From positions 62,001 to 126,000 of the forward strand of contig NZ_JACHLC010000002.1 of the NCBI RefSeq assembly GCF_014207845.1: a stretch of DNA of 64,000 nt, in the 5' to 3' direction. Below are positions 9,805-18,114 of this stretch, piece after piece; position 1 is the stretch's first letter, and every line of letters starts with the position of its first letter. The notes beneath the pieces were generated by a model that made no database searches, was not told where the DNA came from, and worked only from the letters and a program-made list of their open reading frames with translations. The translations under genes and the position numbers were made by a program. The stretch comes from Chryseobacterium shigense (GTDB taxonomy: Bacteria > Bacteroidota > Bacteroidia > Flavobacteriales > Weeksellaceae).

Positions 9805-10185
9805 ATGTCAGACGAAAGAGTTAGATACAGCGATGCTGATTTACAGGAATTTAAAGCAATTATAAAAGAAAAAATAGAAAAAGCAGAGAAAGATCTTCAG
9901 CTGATCAGAGAAAGCTTTATCAACGACCAGAATAATGGAACAGATGATACTTCTCCTACCTTTAAAGCATTTGAAGAAGGAGCAGAGACATTGAGCAAAG
10001 AGCAGAACTCTATTTTAGCAGGACGTCAGGAAAAATTCGTTCGTGATCTTAAAAACGCTCTGATCAGAATTGAAAATAAGACGTATGGCGTGTGCAGAGT
10101 AACAGGAAAGCTTATTCCTAAAGAAAGACTTTTAGCCGTTCCCCATGCTACACTGAGCATTGAAGCGAAAAATATGCAGAAATAA
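9805..10185 (+). CDS. DksA/TraR-like protein lacking most zinc-finger cysteines
   Basis: This 126-aa protein has a predicted coiled-coil N-terminal half (about residues 10-90) and the DksA-type globular end YGVCRVTGKLIPKERLLAVPHA. In canonical DksA four cysteines bind zinc. Here only Cys97 remains, the other positions being Thr100, Ser118 and Ala121 by alignment to the CxxC-x17-CxxC pattern. DksA proteins bind the secondary channel of RNA polymerase and act with ppGpp. A zinc-independent fold, as in single-cysteine DksA2-type proteins, is plausible. It lies between ileS and a small membrane protein gene. Confidence 0.8.
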   Translation: MSDERVRYSDADLQEFKAIIKEKIEKAEKDLQLIRESFINDQNNGTDDTSPTFKAFEEGAETLSKEQNSILAGRQEKFVRDLKNALIRIENKTYGVCRVTGKLIPKERLLAVPHATLSIEAKNMQK

Positions 10186-10212
10186 ACCGTAAGGTTTGTA
10201 AAAATAATATTG

Positions 10213-10255
10213 GGTTTATATCGTATTTACGGATACTTTATAAACCTAATTTTTA
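10213..10255 (+). terminator. Putative hairpin terminator after the DksA-like gene
   Basis: An 8-bp outer stem GGTTTATA / TATAAACC (10213-10220 and 10239-10246) encloses a smaller GTAT / ATAC stem, and TAATTTTTAA follows. The T tract is short, so it may be leaky or act as a processing site before the next small gene. Confidence 0.5.
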
Positions 10256-10265
10256 ATGTATACCC

Positions 10266-10511
10266 ATGACCGGAGTAGTTATTTTATTGATTATCGTCGC
10301 CGCAGTTTTACTGTTTTTCAACAGGGAATGGATCAAAAACAGATTCTTTCCTGATGAACATAAGAACTATACCATCGATGATCAGTTCAATTCCGATAAA
10401 CGGGACAGGGAAAAAGAAATCGACAGACTTTTGAGTAAGATGGGCAAAAACGGCATCAATGATCTGTCTGCAAAAGACAGAAAAAGACTTGACGAACTGT
10501 CCAAAATGTAA
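10266..10511 (+). CDS. Small membrane protein with DUF6576-like tail
   Basis: An 81-aa protein: one N-terminal transmembrane segment (about residues 3-18), then a charged cytosolic tail. The end, EKEIDRLLSKMGKNGINDLS, resembles the DUF6576 motif that Bacteroidota rhomboid proteases and small membrane proteins carry at their C terminus. The role is unknown. It is the first of a tight row leading to lspA (gaps of 20 bp, then a 1-bp overlap), which suggests co-transcription with the lipoprotein-processing gene. Confidence 0.65.
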   Translation: MTGVVILLIIVAAVLLFFNREWIKNRFFPDEHKNYTIDDQFNSDKRDREKEIDRLLSKMGKNGINDLSAKDRKRLDELSKM

Positions 10512-10531
10512 CCATATAAACAGAAAAGAAA

Positions 10532-10717
10532 ATGGAATCTATCATAGTACATCCTAAGAATCCTATGGAGCTGAGTGCACTGAAAAGTGTTTTAAAGGAA
10601 ATGAACATTAAATTTGAAAAAGCTCACACCAAAAATACTTTCCATACGGAAAAAGTGGCGAAGAAAATTTACGATAAGAAAAACCCAGAGAAACCTTCTA
10701 AACCAAAAGGGCTGTAA
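10532..10717 (+). CDS. Small conserved protein, DUF2683-like
   Basis: A 61-aa, lysine-rich soluble protein starting MESIIVHPKNPMELSALKSVL. The pattern fits the short DUF2683 proteins of flavobacteria, which look like antitoxin-type or regulatory peptides without a proven role. Its stop codon overlaps the lspA start by one base (TAATG), so translation is probably coupled. Confidence 0.6.
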   Translation: MESIIVHPKNPMELSALKSVLKEMNIKFEKAHTKNTFHTEKVAKKIYDKKNPEKPSKPKGL

Positions 10718-11355
10718 TGAAAAAGATCTTAGCTATAACATTCCTGGTATTGTTAATTGATCAGGCTTCGAAGATTTATATTAAAACCCATTTCAATCTC
10801 GATGACAGCGTTTCTGTTTTCCCGGGGTTTAAACTGACTTTTGTAGAAAATCCGGGAATGGCGTATGGACTTCACTTCGGAGGAATTATCGGGAAATATT
10901 TCTTAGTAATTTTAAGAATTTTCCTGATTGGAGGGATGATTTATATGTTCAAGAAATGGCTTAAAGAGGGAGCTTCCAATTATCTTCTGATTCCTATGTC
11001 CATCATTTTTGCAGGCGCAATCGGGAACCTTATTGACGGAATGTTTTACGGAATGATTTTCGACAGCGGAATGGTTTACGACCAGAGTATCGACAGATGG
11101 ATCGGGTACGGCGGAATTTCAAAATTTGCTCCTTTCGGACAGGGATATTCTGCTTTCATGAAAGGCTGTGTAGTAGATATGCTTCACTTTCCTCTCGTAG
11201 ACTGGTACGTTCCTGACAGCTGGCCTATAATAGGAGGAAAACACATAGAGTTCTTTAAATACATTTTCAATGTCGCGGATTCCGCCATTACGGTAGGAGC
11301 TGCTTTATTATTAATATTCAGAAAAAAAGCTTTCCCTAACGGACTTGAGTTTTAA
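10717..11355 (+). CDS. lspA: Lipoprotein signal peptidase (signal peptidase II)
   Basis: This 212-aa inner-membrane aspartyl protease removes signal peptides from prolipoproteins. The catalytic pair is seen as Asp154 in CVVDMLHF and Asp188 in FNVADSAITVG, with the conserved ENPGMAYG segment near residue 44. It is longer than the ~165 aa of proteobacterial LspA because of a loop between residues 110 and 150, which is usual in Bacteroidota. The window encodes several lipoproteins that would be substrates (for example at 25544 and 27328). Confidence 0.93.
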   Translation: MKKILAITFLVLLIDQASKIYIKTHFNLDDSVSVFPGFKLTFVENPGMAYGLHFGGIIGKYFLVILRIFLIGGMIYMFKKWLKEGASNYLLIPMSIIFAGAIGNLIDGMFYGMIFDSGMVYDQSIDRWIGYGGISKFAPFGQGYSAFMKGCVVDMLHFPLVDWYVPDSWPIIGGKHIEFFKYIFNVADSAITVGAALLLIFRKKAFPNGLEF

Positions 11356-11370
11356 AAAACAGTATTCCGG

Positions 11371-12015
11371 ATGAAAAAAGTAATTAAAAATATTTTTAAA
11401 ATTTTCCTGCTTCTTCTTGTTGCGGGAATTATTTTTATCGCATGGGCCAACTACAGCATCAGAAAGGAAAGCAGCCCTTTTATTTCGTACAGCATCTCTG
11501 ACGTCCCGGAAACCAAAGTAGCCTTACTGCTTGGAACCGGTAAAACGCTAAGTAACGGAATGCCTAACGCCTATTTCTACAACAGGATACAGGCTGCTGT
11601 AGATTTATATAAAAGCGGAAAGATCAAATATATTATCGTAAGCGGAGACAACAGTACCAAAGATTACAATGAGCCGGAAGATATGCAGCTCACCCTGATG
11701 AAATACGGCATTCCAAAGGACAGCATCATCATGGATCATGCCGGATTCAGAACACTGGATTCTGTAGTGAGGGCTAAAGAGATCTTCGGACAGACCAGAC
11801 TGGTTATTATCTCACAGAAATTCCACAATGAAAGAGCGGTCTTTTTAGCCAAAGAAAACGGGATAGAAGCTTTTGGCTATAATGCCAACGATGTGAATAA
11901 ATATGCAGGGTTAAAAACAAATCTCAGGGAATATCTTGCCAAAGCAAAAGTATATTGGGATCTGCTTTTCGGGGTGCAGCCCAAGTTTGGAGGGGATAAA
12001 ATCCTAATTCAATAA
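11371..12015 (+). CDS. SanA/YdcF-like DUF218 envelope protein
   Basis: A 214-aa protein with one N-terminal membrane anchor (about residues 8-26) and a DUF218 domain: ALLLGTGKT, then NRIQAAVDLYKSGKIKYIIVSGDN, and VVRAKEIFG with ISQKFHNERA. SanA-like proteins affect envelope permeability and vancomycin exclusion at high temperature in enterics; the biochemical role is not settled. It follows lspA by 15 bp and is convergent with the AraC gene, only 3 bp away. Confidence 0.8.
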   Translation: MKKVIKNIFKIFLLLLVAGIIFIAWANYSIRKESSPFISYSISDVPETKVALLLGTGKTLSNGMPNAYFYNRIQAAVDLYKSGKIKYIIVSGDNSTKDYNEPEDMQLTLMKYGIPKDSIIMDHAGFRTLDSVVRAKEIFGQTRLVIISQKFHNERAVFLAKENGIEAFGYNANDVNKYAGLKTNLREYLAKAKVYWDLLFGVQPKFGGDKILIQ

Positions 12016-12018
12016 TAA

Positions 12019-12939
12019 TTAACTTACACTCCTGTATTGGGCAGGTGTAACAGCCGTATGTTTTTTAAAGAAATTCACAAAGTGTGAAGACTCCTTAAAA
12101 CGAAGTTTAAAAGCTATTTCTTTTATGGATAAATCTGTTTGCTGCAGAAAAGTTTTTGCATTATGGATCAGTTTAGCATCCAGATGTTTTTTTGCAGATC
12201 TTCCGGTTTCCGTTTTTAGTTTCGAGCTCAGATAATTAGGATGAACAGCCAGTTTTGATGCAAAATAAGCAATATTATAGTCTGTGTTTTCCGAGCTTTG
12301 AGAATCTTCATGAAGCAAAGTGAGAAAGCGGTTGCTTAGAGATTCTGTCTTTTTTACGGCCCCTTCATTATGTTGCTCTTCCTCTAATGAATATTGGTTG
12401 TACAGCCGTCTTATTTTCATGAAGAAAGTAAGAATTGCAGACGCCATAATTTCCACAGAATCAATTCTTTCTTCTTTTTGATATTCTTCATATATATAAT
12501 CAAATATCTTAATCAGCTCTGCCATTTCTTCATCAGAAATAATAATTGGAGTAGATTTCTCAGCCTGAAAGTATTCGAAAACAGAAATAAAATGTTTTAG
12601 CTTTAAATATTTTTCAATAAACTGATCAGAGATGATTACGGAATACTCCAGGAAATCAGCATGAAGCATTGTACAGGAAACAATCTGATTGGGCGGCGAA
12701 ATAAAGATGGCGGGACCTTTTAAATTCTGTTTCCACTTTCCAATTCTCATAATTCCCTCTCCCTTTAAAAGTAATTTAATAGCATACGAATTATGTTTAA
12801 ATGGCGGAACTTCCAACGAAGGATGCGTCCAAAGTTTATCCATCACGTCTAAATACAGCCCTTCATATCTTGAAGGCGGCATATTCACAGCATTAAAAAA
12901 ATCATCAAAGGTTTCAAAATAAGGAATATCATTTTCCAT
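12019..12939 (-). CDS. AraC family transcriptional regulator
   Basis: This 306-aa regulator has a C-terminal AraC DNA-binding domain (about residues 205-305: YFASKLAVHPNYLSSKLK, then IKEIAFKLRFKESSHFVNFFKKHTAVTPAQYR). The N-terminal half is a cupin-like effector domain without clear ligand motifs. I use the ATG at 12939; the longer frame would need a TTG nine codons upstream. No obvious target gene is adjacent. Confidence 0.88.
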   Translation of the reverse strand: MENDIPYFETFDDFFNAVNMPPSRYEGLYLDVMDKLWTHPSLEVPPFKHNSYAIKLLLKGEGIMRIGKWKQNLKGPAIFISPPNQIVSCTMLHADFLEYSVIISDQFIEKYLKLKHFISVFEYFQAEKSTPIIISDEEMAELIKIFDYIYEEYQKEERIDSVEIMASAILTFFMKIRRLYNQYSLEEEQHNEGAVKKTESLSNRFLTLLHEDSQSSENTDYNIAYFASKLAVHPNYLSSKLKTETGRSAKKHLDAKLIHNAKTFLQQTDLSIKEIAFKLRFKESSHFVNFFKKHTAVTPAQYRSVS

Positions 12940-12971
12940 GACAAGAATTTTAAGTAAAGTTATCAATAATT

Positions 12972-13017
12972 AAACAAAAAAAATGGAATATGAACGAGAT
13001 TACCCCATCCATATTCC
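12972..13017 (-). terminator. Terminator after the surface fibre gene
   Basis: Read on the minus strand, GGAATATG pairs with CATATTCC, with a small inner GAT/ATC stem, and a run of eight T residues follows. It lies 24 bases past the stop of the gene at 13041. Confidence 0.75.
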
Positions 13018-13040
13018 TGAAAAAAAACACAAATGATAAA

Positions 13041-14372
13041 CTATTTTGAAATCAATTGCTCTAATCTTTCTAATTTTTCATGTAAAGCAGCAATTTCAAA
13101 CTGTTGCTTTTTAATGGATGCTTCCTGTTCAAAGCTGTGAAGATATAATTCTTCTATCTTTTCCAGTTGCTGGATGCTTAGCTGCGTTAAATCAAAATCA
13201 AACCCACCTTCAGATTTTTGTAATTCTTTAATGGATATCACACCTGGTAAATGATGATTCTTTTTTACAAAATCTCTTACCTCCTCCAGCTTACTAAACT
13301 TATACTCCGGATCAATATCAGAAATACCGGTAAAATACTTTTCAAAAACGTAATCCGGATATGTTGCTCCCGTAGTAACAATACTTCCGTTAACTTTCAG
13401 TTTCTGGGCTCCGGTAAAGGTTTGCTGTTCGCTATAGCCAATACTCAAAGTATTATTAATATTAAATCTTCCGTCAGTTGCAATTTCAGCTTTGGTAATT
13501 GAATTTGTATTAAATTTCAAAGGTGATGAATTACTTGTTCCCACCAGGAGTGAAGTGGCAGATCCCCCTCCGGAAACCTGTGCAGCCGCATTAGAATCTA
13601 CATAAAGCTGTAAGCTACTAACTCCAGAACTTAAAACAATATTAGCTGTACCAGTAGCAGATTCATGTGTAATCGAAGCTCCACCACCGTTATTGGAAAA
13701 ATCGGTATTTCCTGTACTTCCCTTAAAGGAAAGTCTATTTCCAGCCATTGTCACTACCCTATTACCTGTTAAAGTTCCATCACTATTATAAATATTTTTA
13801 ACAGCAACCGGGGTACTGCTTATGCCATTAATAGTGGTCGTAAGAAAATTAGTGGCCGATACATCATTACTTACTGACTTCACAAGATTTACACTCGCAC
13901 CAGTCACTCCATTTACCGTAGTGGTTAAAGTATTACTGTTTGCAGTAGAAGTATTACTCACTGAATTAACAGCCGGAGCAGAAGCCGAAACTCCATTTAT
14001 AGTAGAAGTAATTGTATTGGCAGAACTTCCAAGAATATTGGTTGTGTTTGGCTGAAAAGCAATCCATTTTACGGCAGCTGCATCATAATAAAAATACCCG
14101 GCCTTTGTAACCTCAATTGTTTTTGTTGTAGTTGGTGAAGCTGCCTGGGTAACAAATACAATGGCTCCATTTTGGTTTGTTCCATATAATGCATCTTTTG
14201 ATTTCAAACTATTTCCTGTAAGTCTTGGTGCAATAATACCGTCCGGAATAGAAGGCGCTGAACTTGAAACAATATCCAGCGTTGCCTGAGGAAAGCCTGT
14301 ATTTATTCCTACTTGGGCTCTCGTTAAACTATTAATCAATAGAAAACCTGTAATAATAAAGTAATTTTTCAT
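13041..14372 (-). CDS. Secreted repeat protein with C-terminal coiled coil (tail-fibre/adhesin-like)
   Basis: A 443-aa exported protein; the signal peptide is MKNYFIITGFLLINSLTRAQ. The start is set at the ATG giving that peptide rather than 31 codons upstream. The central part has about three imperfect ~30-residue repeats of the type LTTTxNGVxxxxVxxVxSVSN, then Gly/Ser/Asn-rich beta-helix-like sequence. The end has a conserved block (YVFEKYFTG, then KKNHHLPGV) and a coiled coil (about residues 395-443). This design is common among flavobacterial surface proteins related to phage tail fibres. The ligand is unknown. It stands alone. Confidence 0.7.
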   Translation of the reverse strand: MKNYFIITGFLLINSLTRAQVGINTGFPQATLDIVSSSAPSIPDGIIAPRLTGNSLKSKDALYGTNQNGAIVFVTQAASPTTTKTIEVTKAGYFYYDAAAVKWIAFQPNTTNILGSSANTITSTINGVSASAPAVNSVSNTSTANSNTLTTTVNGVTGASVNLVKSVSNDVSATNFLTTTINGISSTPVAVKNIYNSDGTLTGNRVVTMAGNRLSFKGSTGNTDFSNNGGGASITHESATGTANIVLSSGVSSLQLYVDSNAAAQVSGGGSATSLLVGTSNSSPLKFNTNSITKAEIATDGRFNINNTLSIGYSEQQTFTGAQKLKVNGSIVTTGATYPDYVFEKYFTGISDIDPEYKFSKLEEVRDFVKKNHHLPGVISIKELQKSEGGFDFDLTQLSIQQLEKIEELYLHSFEQEASIKKQQFEIAALHEKLERLEQLISK

Positions 14373-14676
14373 TTTTAGTGTTATATAAGGGGTTATTAAA
14401 AAGTATATGAAATTCCTTATATCGATGAAAATTTGTATCAGATTCAGTCTTACAATCATGTACAATTACAATATTCCTTTTGTATAAGTAAATTTCAGGG
14501 TACAAATTTCCAGCAAAAACCAATGATAAGCATTGCAAGAATTAAATCTATTAATGCAAAAATTGAATGTTATTATTTCAGTTAAATCCCCTAAATGATA
14601 AAAACATTAAAAATTATTTCAAAAAAATTAAATCTGATTTTCAAACACATTCTGTAATATAATCACTCATTTTCAT

Positions 14677-14684
14677 TATTTTTG
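14677..14684 (+). promoter_or_regulatory. Bacteroidota -7 promoter element for trpS
   Basis: TATTTTTG fits TAnnTTTG and lies 31 bp before the trpS start codon. Confidence 0.55.
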
Positions 14685-14715
14685 CTGCTTAACATATAAT
14701 TTATAATCATATAAA

Positions 14716-15684
14716 ATGTCAAGAATTCTTACCGGCATTCAAGCCACCGGAACACCCCATCTTGGAAATCTCCTTGGGGCTATCATTCCTGCAATTGAAC
14801 TTTCCAAGCAGGAAGGAAATGAATCATTTTTATTTATTGCCAATCTTCATTCTCTTACCCAGATTAAAGATGCGCAAGTTTTAAGACAGAATACCTACGA
14901 GATTGCTGCGGCTTGGCTTGCTTGTGGGCTGGATACGGAAAAAACATATTTTTACAGACAAAGTGACATCCCTGAAACCTGTGAACTTTCTTGGCATTTA
15001 TCATGTTTTTTTCCTTACCAGAGATTAACGCTTGCCCATTCCTTTAAGGACAAGGCGGACAGACTTCAGGACGTTAATGCCGGCCTGTTCACCTACCCTA
15101 TTCTGATGGCTGCAGATATTCTACTGTATGATGCAGAGATTGTTCCTGTAGGAAAAGACCAGCTTCAGCATCTGGAAATAGCACGTGATGTGGCATCAAG
15201 ATTCAACAGCCAGATGGGAGAAGTTTTTGTACTGCCTCAGTCTGAACTTCAGGAAAACACGAAATATGTTCCGGGAACAGACGGCCAGAAAATGTCTAAA
15301 TCCAGAGGAAACATCATCAATATCTTCCTTCCTGAAAAGGAACTGAAAAAACAGGTAATGAGCATAGAAACTGATTCCAGATCTCTGGAAGAACCGAAAG
15401 ACCCTGAAACAGATAAAGTTTTTGCCATCTATGAACTGATTGCCACTCCCGAGCAGACGGAAGAGCTAAGAGCTAAATATCTTGCCGGTAACTTTGGCTA
15501 CGGCCATGCAAAGGCAGAGCTTTTAAACCTGATCTTAACGCGTTTCGAAAAAGAAAGAGAAATGTTTGCCTATTATATGAACAATCTGGACGAACTGGAG
15601 GCCAAACTTCAGGAAGGCGCTGCAAAAACAAGAGTTGTTGCAACAGAAACCATTAAAAAAGTAAGAGCAAGCTTAGGAATTTAA
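14716..15684 (+). CDS. trpS: Tryptophanyl-tRNA synthetase
   Basis: This 322-aa class I synthetase charges tRNA-Trp. The HIGH-type motif is TPHLGN (residues 13-18) and KMSKS is at 192-196 in DGQKMSKSRGN. Length and motifs are normal for bacterial TrpRS. It is a single gene with its own promoter element and a strong terminator. Confidence 0.95.
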   Translation: MSRILTGIQATGTPHLGNLLGAIIPAIELSKQEGNESFLFIANLHSLTQIKDAQVLRQNTYEIAAAWLACGLDTEKTYFYRQSDIPETCELSWHLSCFFPYQRLTLAHSFKDKADRLQDVNAGLFTYPILMAADILLYDAEIVPVGKDQLQHLEIARDVASRFNSQMGEVFVLPQSELQENTKYVPGTDGQKMSKSRGNIINIFLPEKELKKQVMSIETDSRSLEEPKDPETDKVFAIYELIATPEQTEELRAKYLAGNFGYGHAKAELLNLILTRFEKEREMFAYYMNNLDELEAKLQEGAAKTRVVATETIKKVRASLGI

Positions 15685-15751
15685 ATACCAGATAACATTG
15701 CATTATTTTTAGAAAGAATAAAACAATGCATTTCATCTCTGAACTTATAGA

Positions 15752-15782
15752 CAATATCCCAACCGGGATATTGTTTTTTTTA
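15752..15782 (+). terminator. Rho-independent terminator after trpS
   Basis: A 9-bp perfect stem CAATATCCC / GGGATATTG with loop AACC is followed by nine T residues. It lies about 70 bp past the trpS stop. Confidence 0.9.
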
Positions 15783-15852
15783 TAGTCCTTATGAGACTGC
15801 TCCAAACTGATAGAGCTATGGTCCAGGTTCTGCTTGAAAAAGCTATATGTTT

Positions 15853-16548
15853 TTATAAATATTCTTTGATCTGCAAGAGATGTGTAATTGCCTTTAAACC
15901 ATCTTCCTGTCTGTTTTCTTTATAAACATCAAAAAAGATCACATCTATTCCATAGTTTTGGGAGCCTGTAACATCCGCAATCCAGTCGTCACCTATCAGG
16001 ATGCTTTCTTCTTTTCCTGCCTCTGCACGTCCCAGAGAATATTCAAAGATTTTTGGATTGGGCTTTCTTACCCCTACGGAATCTGCACTGGTAATGGTGT
16101 TAAAGTATTTATCTATACCTGAAAGTATACATTTTCTCTCTGTCACCTCTTGAAATCCGTTGGAAATAACATGTAATGTATAATGTTTAGATCTGAGATA
16201 TTCCAGAATATATGCAGCTCCTTCTACCAGTTCATTGTGGTTGAGTATCTTATCCAGGAAATGTTCTTCAAAATATTGTGAAAGTTCTTCATCGTCCACC
16301 CCGAAATGTTTGAAAGTATCATAGAAACGATGCTTCCTCAGATATTCTTTACCGATAATACCGTCCCGGATTTTTTCCCAAAGGCTTTCGTTAATTTCAT
16401 GATAGACAGAATGAAATTCTTCAAAATCTATATTATAATGTAAAGCGATTTCCTGCTTTTCAAAAAGGTCTTTAATGGTAAGGTAAGCATTCTTACGGTG
16501 ATCCCAGAGCGTATTGTCCAGGTCAAAAAAAATGTGCTGAATTTTCAT
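15853..16548 (-). CDS. YjjG-family HAD hydrolase (noncanonical pyrimidine nucleotidase)
   Basis: This 231-aa HAD-superfamily protein has motif I FFDLDNTLWDH (nucleophile Asp9, acid/base Asp11), motif II VISNG, and motifs III/IV RKPNPKIF and LIGDDWIADV. YjjG-type enzymes dephosphorylate noncanonical pyrimidine nucleoside monophosphates and clean the nucleotide pool. The ATG at 16548 is preferred over a TTG three codons earlier, because the HAD motif then sits at its usual distance from the N terminus. Confidence 0.85.
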   Translation of the reverse strand: MKIQHIFFDLDNTLWDHRKNAYLTIKDLFEKQEIALHYNIDFEEFHSVYHEINESLWEKIRDGIIGKEYLRKHRFYDTFKHFGVDDEELSQYFEEHFLDKILNHNELVEGAAYILEYLRSKHYTLHVISNGFQEVTERKCILSGIDKYFNTITSADSVGVRKPNPKIFEYSLGRAEAGKEESILIGDDWIADVTGSQNYGIDVIFFDVYKENRQEDGLKAITHLLQIKEYL

Positions 16549-16568
16549 ACAGCACAAAATTACTCAAT

Positions 16569-16703
16569 TTAATTTTTGGAAATCGGAAAACTCTTGCTCT
16601 TGGTTTTTACCAGTTCAAGACTTTTTGAATAATTCAGTAAAAAATCAATTGTTTGTTTCTTAGGTTTCAAAGTTTTCACTTTTAAGGAATCATTTTTTTT
16701 CAT
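16569..16703 (-). CDS. Small basic protein of 44 aa downstream of the sigma factor
   Basis: The frame runs from an ATG at 16703 to a TAA at 16569 and encodes a lysine-rich peptide starting MKKNDSLKVKTLKPKK and ending KSFPISKN. It lies between the sigma factor gene and yjjG on the same strand and fills most of that gap. It has a plausible coding look (charged N terminus, a hydrophobic IDFLLNYSKSLEL middle) but no domain I recognise. It could be a modulator of the sigma factor or a chance frame. Confidence 0.5.
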   Translation of the reverse strand: MKKNDSLKVKTLKPKKQTIDFLLNYSKSLELVKTKSKSFPISKN

Positions 16704-16753
16704 AGGCGAAAAGTATGTTTTCCTTTAAACGTGAATTTTTTAAAAATATTATC

Positions 16754-17344
16754 CTATCTGGTCAATACAATGTTATTTTCATCCATGATTTTTCTCAGGT
16801 TGATTAATGCATAGCGCACCCTGCCCAATGTGGTATTGATACTCATGTTGGTATGATCCGCAATTTCTTTGAAGCTTAAACCATCAAAAAATCTTAATTT
16901 AATGACTTCCTGCTGATTCTGTGGCAGAAACTGAAGCATTCTCAGCAAATCCTCCTGAATCTGCATGGTTACAAGGTGATCTTCAATATTTTCCGAAGGC
17001 TCTCTGATCAGGTCAAAAATAGAATACTCGTCTGTTTCAAAAGTGGTTTCCGAAACTTTTACGTTTTTCGCTTTCAGTCTGAAATGATCAATAATAAGGT
17101 TGTGTGCGATTCTCTTCGCCCAAAGAATGAATTTACCTTCTTCGTTATACCGCCCTTCTTTCAGCATCAGAATGATCTTCATGAATGTATCCTGAAAAAC
17201 ATCATTGGCCAGGTCTTCATCATTAATTTTGTAAAAAATGAATGTAAACAGTTCTCTCTGATGACGATGAATAAGGGCTGATAGGGCTTCTTCGTCTCCT
17301 TTCTGGTAAAGGGAAATTAGTAGGCTGTCCGTTTTTGATTTCAT
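16754..17344 (-). CDS. ECF-type RNA polymerase sigma factor
   Basis: This 196-aa sigma-70 family protein contains region 2 (about residues 20-85, with NDVFQDTFMKI and WAKRIAHNLIIDHFR) and region 4 (about residues 130-190, with LPQNQQEVIKLRFFDGLSFKEIADHTNMSINTT split by its helix-turn-helix). No anti-sigma gene is next to it, unlike many ECF sigma factors. The ATG at 17344 is preferred to a TTG four codons upstream. A 44-aa frame follows 50 bp downstream. Confidence 0.88.
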   Translation of the reverse strand: MKSKTDSLLISLYQKGDEEALSALIHRHQRELFTFIFYKINDEDLANDVFQDTFMKIILMLKEGRYNEEGKFILWAKRIAHNLIIDHFRLKAKNVKVSETTFETDEYSIFDLIREPSENIEDHLVTMQIQEDLLRMLQFLPQNQQEVIKLRFFDGLSFKEIADHTNMSINTTLGRVRYALINLRKIMDENNIVLTR

Positions 17345-17541
17345 AACTCTTCTCAATAATAAAAAATTTGCAGACCAGCAATTCTCCAGATATTCTATCT
17401 GGCCCTAGCTGTAAATACAAAACAGTTTTTTAGAGTAAAGTAAAATCAATAGGCAGTACAATTATTATATGGTGTAAATATAATAATTTTTTAATAACTG
17501 TTAACCTATTATTAAATTTTTACGGGAAAATTTAATAAAAA

Positions 17542-18033
17542 TCATTTAAACATATCATGAATAAAGACGGTAGGGATATTTAATGTTAAATTAACATTTA
17601 ATCCTTTCATCTCTTTTCCGTTCAAACGGGCATCTCCGATTGGAAAAGCATAGCCTCCCGTAAGGTCTAAAAGCCCGAAAAGGGTAACTCCTATCTTCGG
17701 TGCAATGTATTTATTGGTTCCTTCCGCCCCCATCAAAAAATAATAGGAATGGTAGAAATCTACATTTTTCTCAAAATTAAGAAGTACCTCTGCCTGCAGT
17801 TTCGGCATAACGGCAAATTTGGAATTTGCAGATCCCATGAGTGCAGATGCGCCCAGACGGTAAATTACATCATCATTTTTCAGAAAAAGCAGCTTGCCTC
17901 CCAATTCCCCAAAACTCTGGTTCTGGTAGGTATACCCTACAGTAACCATTTTGTGCATCGTATACTGCGCCTTTGTCATTGTGCTCAGGAAAAACATACA
18001 GAGTACCACAACTGCTGATCTAAAATTCATCAT
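17542..18033 (-). CDS. Exported beta-rich protein of unknown function
   Basis: A 163-aa protein with a signal peptide (about residues 1-22, ending TKAQ). The mature part alternates hydrophobic and polar residues and mentions no catalytic motif. Segments such as YRLGASALMG, GVTLFGLLDLTGGYAFPIG and LNVNLTLNIPTVF look like outer-membrane beta strands. I recognise no family. It sits between the sigma factor and metK, separated from metK by a strong terminator, so it has its own transcript. Confidence 0.65.
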   Translation of the reverse strand: MMNFRSAVVVLCMFFLSTMTKAQYTMHKMVTVGYTYQNQSFGELGGKLLFLKNDDVIYRLGASALMGSANSKFAVMPKLQAEVLLNFEKNVDFYHSYYFLMGAEGTNKYIAPKIGVTLFGLLDLTGGYAFPIGDARLNGKEMKGLNVNLTLNIPTVFIHDMFK

Positions 18034-18054
18034 CTCTAATTATTTAAAGTGTAA

Positions 18055-18090
18055 AATTAAAAAAAACTGCCTTATCCGAAGATAAAGCAG
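18055..18090 (-). terminator. Rho-independent terminator after metK
   Basis: On the minus strand CTGCTTTATC / GATAAGGCAG with a TTCG loop is followed by eight T residues, 25 bases past the metK stop. Confidence 0.9.
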
Positions 18091-18114
18091 CCTATTTATT
18101 ATTCTGAAGAGAAA

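Noticed and set aside
16549..16557. TTG-initiated N-terminal extension of the YjjG-like protein
   Set aside because: The ATG three codons in places the HAD motif at the usual distance; similar TTG extensions at 12966, 17356, 22275 and 28599 were rejected for the same reason.
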